From the NCBI RefSeq assembly GCF_000686945.1, contig NZ_JMME01000014.1:44604-108603 (forward strand): DNA of 64,000 bases, read 5' to 3'. Position numbers and translations under genes: made by a program. Positions 34,397-42,114 of this stretch are shown here, in pieces. The notes under the pieces were generated by a model that was not told the origin of the DNA, ran no database searches, and worked only from the letters and a program-made list of their open reading frames with translations. Within the stretch, counting starts at the first letter, position 1, and each line of letters opens with the position of its first letter. This stretch comes from Selenomonas sp. AE3005 (GTDB taxonomy: Bacteria; Bacillota; Negativicutes; Selenomonadales; Selenomonadaceae).

Positions 34397-35545
34397 ATGT
34401 ACGTCATGGGGGTTAACGCTGTGTTTGAATTGGATGATAATGGCCTCGACCAATTGGCTAAAATTAAAGTAATCGGTGTTGGCGGCGGCGGCAGCAATGC
34501 TGTGAACCGCATGATAAATTTCGGACTGCAGGGAGTCGAATTTATCGCAGTTAATACAGATGCTCAGGCATTGTTAAAATCTTTGGCACCCAAACGCATG
34601 CAGATTGGCGAGAAATTAACTCGTGGACTTGGTGCTGGTGCGCGTCCGGAAATCGGCCAGAAGGCGGCCGAGGAAAGCCGCGACGATATTCTTGAGGCGC
34701 TGCGCGGTGCAGATATGGTTTTTGTTACAGCTGGCATGGGGGGCGGTACTGGTACGGGCGCTGCGCCGGTTGTAGCTGAGTGCGCCCGGGAAATTGGCGC
34801 GCTGACTGTAGGCGTTGTGACGCGTCCTTTCGGTTTTGAAGGAATGAAACGCAAACGCAATGCTGAATCCGGTATTGAAAACCTCAAACAGCATGTTGAT
34901 ACGATTATTACTATTCCTAATGACCGCCTGATGCAGGTCGTTGATAAGAAAACGCCGATTACGCAGGCATTCCAGATTGCTGATGATGTTCTGCGTCAGG
35001 GTGTTAAGGGTATTTCCGACCTTATCGCTATGCCTGGTCTGGTAAATCTGGACTTTGCTGACGTGCAGAGCGTTATGAGCAATGCCGGTTCTGCCCTGAT
35101 GGGTATCGGTGAGGCCTCCGGCGAAAATGCCGCTGTGGAGGCTGCTAAAGCTGCTATCGCATCGCCGTTGTTGGAAACCAGCATCGATGGTGCCCGCGGT
35201 ATTCTGCTCAACGTTACGGGTGCCGAGGAAAGCCTCAGCATGTACGAGATTCAGGAGGCATCGGAGGCAATTCACGATGCGGCTGATAGTCAGGCTAACA
35301 TCATCTGGGGTGCCTCTATCGACAACACCATGGGTGATACTGTACGCGTAACCGTTATCGCTACGGGCTTTGACGCACCGGAGACCATCGGCGTACAGCC
35401 GCAGGGCAAACCTTCGGCCGCTCAGCCGGTTGTTCCGAATCTGACGGGCGCACCTTTGAACACCAACAGCAAGCCTGGTGAGGCTGAGGAAGTTGCTCCG
35501 GCAGCAGATTTTATCGACATTCCTGTGTGGATGCAAAGAAAATAA
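34397..35545 (+). CDS. ftsZ: Cell-division GTPase FtsZ
   Basis: The 382-residue protein has the tubulin signature [11 protein letters not shown] (near 110), the GTP-binding [17 protein letters not shown] (residues 22-38) and NADFADVQ-like synergy loop ([11 protein letters not shown]). The C-terminal peptide [12 protein letters not shown] follows a 40-residue linker rich in Pro and Ala. FtsZ forms the cytokinetic ring. ATG 34397 has GAGGGG 8 bases upstream. It is a single-gene unit downstream of a terminator. Confidence 0.97.
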   Translation: MYVMGVNAVFELDDNGLDQLAKIKVIGVGGGGSNAVNRMINFGLQGVEFIAVNTDAQALLKSLAPKRMQIGEKLTRGLGAGARPEIGQKAAEESRDDILEALRGADMVFVTAGMGGGTGTGAAPVVAECAREIGALTVGVVTRPFGFEGMKRKRNAESGIENLKQHVDTIITIPNDRLMQVVDKKTPITQAFQIADDVLRQGVKGISDLIAMPGLVNLDFADVQSVMSNAGSALMGIGEASGENAAVEAAKAAIASPLLETSIDGARGILLNVTGAEESLSMYEIQEASEAIHDAADSQANIIWGASIDNTMGDTVRVTVIATGFDAPETIGVQPQGKPSAAQPVVPNLTGAPLNTNSKPGEAEEVAPAADFIDIPVWMQRK

Positions 35546-35553
35546 AAAAATAA

Positions 35554-35582
35554 TTGACAAGCTGATGGGATATGAGTATAAT
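35554..35582 (+). promoter_or_regulatory. Promoter of the tRNA pair
   Basis: TTGACA (35554-35559), a 17-base spacer and TATAAT (35577-35582), both perfect matches, 30 bases before tRNA-Tyr. Confidence 0.92.
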
Positions 35583-35612
35583 ATATTTTGTCGCTGACGC
35601 TTGTCAGGACAT

Positions 35613-35698
35613 GGGTAGGTGGCCGAGTGGTTAAAGGCAACAGACTGTAAATCTGTCATCTTCGGATTACGATGGTTCGAATCCATCCCTGCCCACCA
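35613..35698 (+). tRNA. tRNA-Tyr (GTA)
   Basis: A type II tRNA with a long variable arm. The acceptor GGGTAGG pairs with CCTGCCC, the anticodon stem-loop CAGACTGTAAATCTG presents GTA, the T-loop reads GGTTCGAATCC, and CCA is encoded. Confidence 0.96.
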
Positions 35699-35703
35699 TA
35701 TAT

Positions 35704-35780
35704 GGCGGCATAGCTCAGTTGGCTAGAGCATGCGGTTCATACCCGCAGTGTCAGGAGTTCAAATCTCTTTGCCGCCACCA
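35704..35780 (+). tRNA. tRNA-Met (CAT), elongator
   Basis: The acceptor GGCGGCA pairs with TGCCGCC, the anticodon loop TTCATAC presents CAT, and CCA is encoded. The first pair is G-C and the D arm resembles Bacillus elongator tRNA-Met rather than the initiator. A tRNA-Ile2 cannot be wholly excluded because it also has CAT. It is 5 bases after tRNA-Tyr. Confidence 0.92.
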
Positions 35781-35791
35781 TTTGCAAACGT

Positions 35792-35817
35792 AAGCGCACC
35801 TTTATGGGTGCGTTTTT
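35792..35817 (+). terminator. Terminator of the tRNA operon
   Basis: A 9-bp stem (35792-35800 with 35807-35815) with one G-U and T5. Confidence 0.75.
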
Positions 35818-35920
35818 AATTGCTTATTCTGGGGATACACAGGGACAACCTTCCTAGATTTTTTCAGAAAAGAAGATTATAATATATAACGTTTGTTATG
35901 GATAAAGTGGGATTGATTGT

Positions 35921-36529
35921 ATGAGGCGCAGAGATTTTTTAAAAAATATGATACTTTTGGGGACAGGGACTGTACTGCTGCCACAGGTATGGGGCATGAA
36001 GGCCGCTGAGGCTGCCTGGAAAACGGAAGGCAGCAGAAATCTGGACCCGTTGCTGGGAATTCCTGTAAAGGAAACAGACCTGGAATTTTCATATTTGGAG
36101 AATCGCAGTACTACTGATGCAATCATTATCCATCATGTGGGCAATACAAACCGCGACGTGTCGGCGGCAGAAATCCACCGCTGGCACAGAAATAACGGCT
36201 GGTCAGGCATTGGCTATCATTTTGTCATACGTAAGGACGGGACCATTGAACGCGGGCGGCCTATGGATATGCTCGGCGCGCATTGCTATGAGCATAACTG
36301 GCATACTGTCGGTGTAAATCTTGTAGGGGCCTTTGATGACAATGAACCGGAGCCGGAACAACTGGCAGCGGCCGCCAAGCTGCTGGCTGCTCTTTGCCGG
36401 TATTATGGTTTAAAGCCTGACGAGGATACCATTAAAGGCCATCGTGATTTTAACAACACAGCCTGCCCAGGGCAGCTGCTTTATGATGAGCTGCCGCATC
36501 TGATAGAGATGGCCAGCAAGCAGTACTGA
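35921..36529 (+). CDS. Tat-exported N-acetylmuramoyl-L-alanine amidase (amidase_2/PGRP)
   Basis: The 202-residue protein opens with MRRRDFLKN, a twin-arginine motif, then a hydrophobic stretch and AEAAW, so it is exported folded by Tat. The amidase_2 fold has IIHHVGN (first Zn His), HRWHRNNGWSGIGYHFVI, GAHCYEHNWHTVGVNLVG, and GHRDFNNTACPGQL (second Zn His and Cys). It cleaves the MurNAc-L-Ala amide bond of peptidoglycan. Five bases separate the tail of its operon partner. -10-like TATAAT (35879-35884) lies upstream. Confidence 0.88.
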   Translation: MRRRDFLKNMILLGTGTVLLPQVWGMKAAEAAWKTEGSRNLDPLLGIPVKETDLEFSYLENRSTTDAIIIHHVGNTNRDVSAAEIHRWHRNNGWSGIGYHFVIRKDGTIERGRPMDMLGAHCYEHNWHTVGVNLVGAFDDNEPEPEQLAAAAKLLAALCRYYGLKPDEDTIKGHRDFNNTACPGQLLYDELPHLIEMASKQY

Positions 36530-36542
36530 TAAGGAGAAGGCT

Positions 36543-36875
36543 ATGCATTATCGGTGGTTTATCGACAAGGACAAGCAGACGGACGAGTTCGGCGTGCCTG
36601 TCAGCCGGGCGGAATATGATGAGGCACTTCATCCACAGAAGAAGCTATATCAGCGTGGAGAGCTTTTGGCTATCGTCGTGGTGATGTTTATTATGCTTTA
36701 TGAGTGGACAACAGATGATAATCCGCTGTTGGCCATGTGCATTTCCTTTCTGACTTTTGAGATGCGTCCTTTGGCCAGAGAGTTTTTGGGACGAAATGGC
36801 GAGGCTGCCAGCAATGCGCTGTCCGGTTTTAGTGTTGCATTGTTTGTCGGTGCCGTGGTTTGGTCATTTATGTAG
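36543..36875 (+). CDS. Small two-helix membrane protein of unknown function
   Basis: The 110-residue protein has an N-terminal soluble stretch (MHYRWFIDKDKQTDEFG, 1-40) and two to three hydrophobic segments (42-58, 62-72 and 92-110). I do not recognise a family. It lies 13 bases after the amidase gene with AAGGAGAAGG, so the two are probably one operon. Confidence 0.75.
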   Translation: MHYRWFIDKDKQTDEFGVPVSRAEYDEALHPQKKLYQRGELLAIVVVMFIMLYEWTTDDNPLLAMCISFLTFEMRPLAREFLGRNGEAASNALSGFSVALFVGAVVWSFM

Positions 36876-37186
36876 AATTATTTTTTGTAACTTAAATTTT
36901 CAGTTATTTACAAAAAATAAATTTAAATACATATTTTATATTTTTTTCGCAGACAGAGCAGGAAAATGTAAATTTGTGGCGAAACTTAAACAAAAGAGAG
37001 TGATTGCTGGTGGAGTGCAGTCACAAATGAATGAAATGCTTATTTAAATTTGCCTGATATATAAATAAAAAAGGCATAAATCTGTATACTAACAGAGTAA
37101 AATCTGTTAAAATATATACATAAAAGTAAACTAAAGTCGAATAAGGGGAGATTTTTGTTTACTATGATATCCAAGGGGGATTTTTT
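36876..37186 (+). promoter_or_regulatory. Gene-free AT-rich leader before the glycogen genes
   Basis: No believable gene in these 311 bases. A small hairpin sits near 36996-37022. TCTGT (37081), AACAGA (37091-37096) and TCTGTT (37103-37108) form overlapping inverted repeats around a TATACT. This is probably the glgC promoter and operator area, but no clear -35 is seen. Confidence 0.4.
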
Positions 37187-38341
37187 ATGAGAAAGACAGA
37201 ATGCTTAGCTATGATTCTGGCTGGTGGTCAGGGCAGCCGCCTCGGCGCGCTTACAAAGAAAATTGCAAAACCAGCTGTACCGTTTGGGGGAAAGTACAGA
37301 ATTATCGACTTCCCTCTGAGCAACTGCGCTAATTCCGGTATCGACAAGGTGGGTGTACTCACCCAGTACCGTCCGCTGGAATTACACAATTATCTGGCCT
37401 CGGGCAGCGCCTGGGACCTGGACCAGAAGGACGGCGGTATTTTCATTCTGCCTCCGTATGCCCGTGAAAAAGGTGCAGACTGGTATCAGGGCACGGCAGA
37501 TGCTATCTATCAGAATTTGAATTTCATTGATTTAGCTGACCCGGAATATGTACTCATTCTGTCTGGTGACCACATTTACACTATGGATTATTCGTGGATG
37601 CTGGAAGCACATAAAATGAATAAAGCTGAAGCGACCATTGGTGTTATTGAAGTGCCCTGGGAAGAGGCTCCCCGCTTTGGTATCATGAACACGGACAAGA
37701 CGGGACGTATTGAAGAGTTTGAGGAGAAACCGGCAAAACCGAAGAGCAACCTGGCATCCATGGGTATCTATGTATTCAACAAGAACTTCCTCAAGAAGTA
37801 CTTGGAAGAAGATGCCAAGGACGAAACCAGCAGCCATGACTTCGGTAAGAATATCATCCCGAAGATGCTGCAGGATAAGGCACGTCTGTATTCCTATGCT
37901 TTTGAAGGCTACTGGAAGGATGTAGGAACCATTGAAAGCCTCTGGCAGGCTAATATGGACCTGCTGCAGGATGAGCCTCCTTTCGACCTCAAGGGTGAAA
38001 AGAGAATTTATTCTTCAACGCAGTCCATGCCGCCGCATTACATTGGGCCGGATGCCAAAGTGAAAAATTCCATGATCAGCGAAGGTTCCATGGTTCTCGG
38101 CGAAGTGGAAAATTCGGTTATCTTCCCTGGTGTACGCATTGGCAAGGGCGTAAAGGTGACGAATTCCGTTATCATGCCCTCCACAATTATCCGCGATGGT
38201 GCGGTAGTGGATTATGCGATTTTGGCGCAGAACTGCGAAGTAGCAGCTGGTGCCAAGGTAGTCGGTGAGCTCGGAGCTATCACAGTGGTAGCCGAAGGCG
38301 AAACTGTTGTCGCTGAAGACAGCGGCAAGCAGGCTGGCTGA
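37187..38341 (+). CDS. glgC: Glucose-1-phosphate adenylyltransferase, catalytic subunit
   Basis: The 384-residue protein has the nucleotidyltransferase fold with [58 protein letters not shown] and EEKPAKPKS, and a C-terminal left-handed beta helix. It makes ADP-glucose, the glucosyl donor for GlgA. It is first of a five- or six-gene glycogen locus in which glgD supplies the second subunit. RBS GGGGGA. Confidence 0.96.
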   Translation: MRKTECLAMILAGGQGSRLGALTKKIAKPAVPFGGKYRIIDFPLSNCANSGIDKVGVLTQYRPLELHNYLASGSAWDLDQKDGGIFILPPYAREKGADWYQGTADAIYQNLNFIDLADPEYVLILSGDHIYTMDYSWMLEAHKMNKAEATIGVIEVPWEEAPRFGIMNTDKTGRIEEFEEKPAKPKSNLASMGIYVFNKNFLKKYLEEDAKDETSSHDFGKNIIPKMLQDKARLYSYAFEGYWKDVGTIESLWQANMDLLQDEPPFDLKGEKRIYSSTQSMPPHYIGPDAKVKNSMISEGSMVLGEVENSVIFPGVRIGKGVKVTNSVIMPSTIIRDGAVVDYAILAQNCEVAAGAKVVGELGAITVVAEGETVVAEDSGKQAG

Positions 38342-38389
38342 GACTTTTCCCTATCGTTATAGCCTAGATACAGCAAGGAGTGGAAGAAA

Positions 38390-39496
38390 TTGAAAGATGT
38401 AATGGGGATTATAAATCTTCAAGAAGATAATAAATTGATTCGTGAGCTTACGGAAAAAAGAGCTGTGGAGTCCCTGCCGTTTGCAGGACGCTATCGGCTG
38501 ATTGACTTTACGTTGTCGAGTATGGTGAACTCCGGTATCTTTAACGTTGGTGTTATGCTGCCGGATAAACCGCGTTCGGTTCTCGACCATCTCCGTTCCG
38601 GTAAGGATTGGGATTTGGCTCGTCGTCACGATGGCTTATTCTACCTGCCGTCCCCCAGTGAGGAAGACAGTATCCGTAAAGGCGATTTAAAGAATTTTTA
38701 TCATAATCTGGATTTCTTCGAACACAGCAGCCAGAAATATGTTTTACTGACCAGCGGCAGCTTTGTTTACAATGTAGACTTCAGCCAGCTCCTGCGTTTC
38801 CATCAGAACACCTCGGCGGATATCACGATGGTGTACTACACGGCAAGCAGCGAGCAGGCAGGCAACAATGTGGTTCTGGAAACTGCAGAAAATGGCCTGG
38901 TAACTGATTTGGCGGAAAAACCGGCTATTTATGATGGCTCCAAGGTGGCAATGAGCGTTTACCTCATTGAAAAGCGTATCTTTGTTGAACTGGTACGTTT
39001 CACTTATGAGCATGGCGGACAGGATTTGCTGATGGATGGTATTATCCGTCGGGCCAGCGAGTATAATATTTACGCTTGCGAGCATGATGGTTATGTAGCC
39101 CATGTAGATTCTACGTCTGCATATTACAAGTCGAATATGGATATCTTGCAGCCTGAGGTATGGGAAGAACTCTTTATGGGTGAAAATTCCATTTACACAA
39201 AAGGCAAGGACGAGGTTCCTGTTCAATATAAGGAGACGGCTAAGATTAAAAATTCGCTGGTGGCCAATGGCTGCGTAATTCGCGGCGAAGTGGAAAACAG
39301 CATTTTGTTCAGAGGTGTCACCGTAGGCAAGGGCGTAAAAATCAAGAACTCCATTATCATGCAGAAGTGTGATATACAGGATGATTCTTTGGTAGAAAAT
39401 GTCATCTGCGACAAAAATGTAGTTATTTCAAAGGAAAAATGGCTTAAAGGTGCCAACAACTATCCGTTGATTATAACTAAAAATGTCGTAATCTGA
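38390..39496 (+). CDS. glgD: Glucose-1-phosphate adenylyltransferase, GlgD subunit
   Basis: The 368-residue protein resembles GlgC but has lost the catalytic AGGxGxRL loop: it starts MKDVMGIINLQEDNKLIRELT instead. It keeps LPFAGRYRLIDFTLSSMVNSGI and the beta-helix end. In Firmicutes GlgD forms a mixed tetramer with GlgC and changes its regulation. TTG 38390 has AAGGAG 9 bases away. It lies 48 bases after glgC and is followed by a long hairpin. Confidence 0.94.
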   Translation: MKDVMGIINLQEDNKLIRELTEKRAVESLPFAGRYRLIDFTLSSMVNSGIFNVGVMLPDKPRSVLDHLRSGKDWDLARRHDGLFYLPSPSEEDSIRKGDLKNFYHNLDFFEHSSQKYVLLTSGSFVYNVDFSQLLRFHQNTSADITMVYYTASSEQAGNNVVLETAENGLVTDLAEKPAIYDGSKVAMSVYLIEKRIFVELVRFTYEHGGQDLLMDGIIRRASEYNIYACEHDGYVAHVDSTSAYYKSNMDILQPEVWEELFMGENSIYTKGKDEVPVQYKETAKIKNSLVANGCVIRGEVENSILFRGVTVGKGVKIKNSIIMQKCDIQDDSLVENVICDKNVVISKEKWLKGANNYPLIITKNVVI

Positions 39497-39502
39497 TATG
39501 GG

Positions 39503-39567
39503 AAGGGCCGTTGTAACAAGGCTGCATGCCTATAACGGGCATGAGCTTAGTTGCAACGGCCTTTATT
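39503..39567 (+). terminator. Long hairpin between glgD and glgP
   Basis: 39503-39530 pairs with 39538-39564 through about 24 pairs with single mismatches at regular steps. The downstream tail is CTTTATTTAT. It is either a leaky terminator or a processing signal inside the locus. Confidence 0.65.
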
Positions 39568-39613
39568 TATGCTGTACGGCAATTGTCGTGCCAGCCAAAA
39601 GGGAGTGGTTTTT

Positions 39614-42076
39614 TTGGCAAAGGAAAAGAAAAAGGTAAATGATGCGGAATTCAAAAAACTCAAGGATAATTTAAAGACCAGATTTGTGAATGCTGCTCAT
39701 ATCATGTGGGGGCGTGACTTGGACGACCTGTCGGAAAATGAAATATACCAGACGGTAGCGGCAGTAGCCAAGCAGGTCATTTCCGAGAATTGGATTAAGA
39801 CCAACAAGGCCTATATGGAACGTGAAGAAAAGCAGATTTACTACTTTTCCATTGAGTTCCTGATGGGGCGTCTGTTAAAATCCAATCTGATTAACCTTGG
39901 TATCGAGGAGGCTATGAAAGAAGTACTTAGCGACTTCAAGCTGAATCTTGATAAGGTTTATGAGGAAGAACCGGACGCTGGCCTGGGCAACGGTGGTTTG
40001 GGCCGCCTGGCAGCCTGCTTTATTGATTCCATGGCTGCTCATCATCTGCCGGGGCATGGCTGCTCTATCCGTTATCAGTACGGTTTGTTTGAGCAGAAAA
40101 TCATCAATGGCAACCAGGTAGAAATTCCTGATAACTGGCTGAAAAATGGTTTCGCCTGGGAATACCGCAAACCTGATAAGGCCATTGATGTTAAATTCTA
40201 CGGCAATGCCTATATGAAGAAAATGCCGGATGGCAGCCTCAAACTGGTACATGAGAACCCCATGATAGTCATGGCCGTTCCTTATGATGTACCTATCGTT
40301 GGTTATCATAACAACACGGTAAACAACCTGCGCCTGTGGAATGCTGAAGTAAATCGTGATTTCTCCGATTACGGTTATCTCACGCAGGAACAGATTCGTC
40401 AGAAGAACGAGTACCGTTCCTTTGTCGAAAGTATCACGCGCTATCTTTATCCTGATGACAGTACCTGGGAAGGCCGCAAGATGCGCCTGATTCAGGAATA
40501 CTTCATGACTTCGGCCGGTGTACAGAGTATCGTACGCCATTATGTCAAGACGGGTATGAAGATTGAAAAACTCAGCCAGAAGATTGCTATTCATATCAAT
40601 GATACCCACCCGGCAGTGGCAGTGGCTGAGCTCATGCGTATTCTTATTGATGAATATGGTCTGGAATGGAGCGAAGCCTGGTCCATTACCAAGGATACCA
40701 TCGCTTACACGAATCATACGATTATGCCGGAGGCTTTGGAAACCTGGTCCGCAGATATGTTCAAGGAACTGCTGCCCCGTGTTTACATGATTATCGAAGA
40801 AATCAACCGCCGTCATGTAGAGAACGTACGTAAGCGTTATCCGAAAAATGAGGATAAGGTACGGGCAATGTCCATCATTCAGGATGGCCTTGTGCATATG
40901 GCCCGTCTGGCGATTGTGGGCTGCCACAGCGTCAATGGCGTAGCACAGATTCACTCCGATATTCTGAAGGCCTCCACGTTGCATGACTTCTATGAGTATA
41001 ACAACCGGATGTTCAACAACAAGACCAACGGCATCACGCACCGCCGCTGGCTGATGGGGGCTAACCCGGAACTGGCCGGCCTCATCGACAGCACGCTGGG
41101 CAGCCGCCGCTGGCACAGATATCCGGAACAGCTGGATATGCTCAATGATTATGTAAATGACAGACCGTTCCTTACTGACCTGGGCAAAATCAAGCACCTG
41201 CGCAAGGAGGCTCTGGCCCAGTACATTCTGGAACACAATCTCATAAAAGTGAACCCGGATACGATTTTTGATATTCAGGTAAAGCGTATTCATTCTTACA
41301 AGCGTCAGCTGATGAATATTCTCCATATCATGTATCAGTATCACAGTCTGAAAAACGATAAGGGCTATGATATGATTCCTACCACCTATATCTTCGGTGG
41401 CAAGGCGGCTCCGGGCTACTATATAGCTAAAGAAACCATTCGCCTGATTAACGCTGTGGCTGATAAGGTCAACAATGATAAGTCCATCAAGGACAAGATT
41501 AAAGTTGTCTTTATCGAAAACTTCGGCGTATCCATCGGTGAAATTGTCTATCCGGCTGCGGATGTCAGTGAACAGATTTCCACGGCATCTAAGGAAGCAT
41601 CCGGCACGGGTAACATGAAGTTCATGATGAACGGGGCTATCACCTTGGGAACCATGGACGGTGCCAATGTTGAAATCCGTGAAGCTGTGGGCGGTGACGA
41701 CCATTGCGTAATCTTCGGCCTCCGGGCAGAAGAAGTGCTGAGCTACTACATGACGGGTACATATTCTGCCTGGGATGAGTACAACAGCAATGACATGGTA
41801 CGTTTGGTGGTAAATCAGCTTATCGATGGCACCTATGGCGATTTCCGGTCCCTCTATGATTATCTCATTCACGGTAATGATGAATTCTTCATCATGAAGG
41901 ATTTGAGCTCTTACGCAGGAGCGCACGAGGAGATTATGCGCCGCTATAAGGACAAGCTTGGCTGGCTGAGGTCTTCGGCCATGAACATTGCCAACTCTGG
42001 CCGGTTCTCCTCTGACCGTACAATAGACGAATATGCCAACGAAATCTGGCACGTTAAGCCTGTCAGAATTTCCTAA
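39614..42076 (+). CDS. glgP: Glycogen/starch phosphorylase
   Basis: The 820-residue protein has the usual length. IEFLMGRLL, GLGNGGLGRLAACFIDS, IHINDTHPAVAVAELMRIL and the PLP site EASGTGNMKFMMNGAITLGTMDG (Lys-PLP) are visible. It releases glucose 1-phosphate from glycogen. An earlier in-frame start (39551) lies in the upstream hairpin; TTG 39614 has GGGAG 8 bases away and begins MAKEKKK. Four genes of this locus start with TTG. Confidence 0.96.
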   Translation: MAKEKKKVNDAEFKKLKDNLKTRFVNAAHIMWGRDLDDLSENEIYQTVAAVAKQVISENWIKTNKAYMEREEKQIYYFSIEFLMGRLLKSNLINLGIEEAMKEVLSDFKLNLDKVYEEEPDAGLGNGGLGRLAACFIDSMAAHHLPGHGCSIRYQYGLFEQKIINGNQVEIPDNWLKNGFAWEYRKPDKAIDVKFYGNAYMKKMPDGSLKLVHENPMIVMAVPYDVPIVGYHNNTVNNLRLWNAEVNRDFSDYGYLTQEQIRQKNEYRSFVESITRYLYPDDSTWEGRKMRLIQEYFMTSAGVQSIVRHYVKTGMKIEKLSQKIAIHINDTHPAVAVAELMRILIDEYGLEWSEAWSITKDTIAYTNHTIMPEALETWSADMFKELLPRVYMIIEEINRRHVENVRKRYPKNEDKVRAMSIIQDGLVHMARLAIVGCHSVNGVAQIHSDILKASTLHDFYEYNNRMFNNKTNGITHRRWLMGANPELAGLIDSTLGSRRWHRYPEQLDMLNDYVNDRPFLTDLGKIKHLRKEALAQYILEHNLIKVNPDTIFDIQVKRIHSYKRQLMNILHIMYQYHSLKNDKGYDMIPTTYIFGGKAAPGYYIAKETIRLINAVADKVNNDKSIKDKIKVVFIENFGVSIGEIVYPAADVSEQISTASKEASGTGNMKFMMNGAITLGTMDGANVEIREAVGGDDHCVIFGLRAEEVLSYYMTGTYSAWDEYNSNDMVRLVVNQLIDGTYGDFRSLYDYLIHGNDEFFIMKDLSSYAGAHEEIMRRYKDKLGWLRSSAMNIANSGRFSSDRTIDEYANEIWHVKPVRIS

Positions 42077-42114
42077 GGAACTGTAATTGGAGTTCCAGCC
42101 AAGGGGGATTACTT

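Noticed and set aside
34616..35686. A 356-codon minus-strand frame opposite ftsZ and the tRNA-Tyr gene
   Set aside because: It overlaps ftsZ and runs into a tRNA gene; no homology is seen.
36757..37047. A 96-codon frame running past the small membrane protein
   Set aside because: It overlaps that gene out of frame and continues into an AT-rich leader with no coding look.
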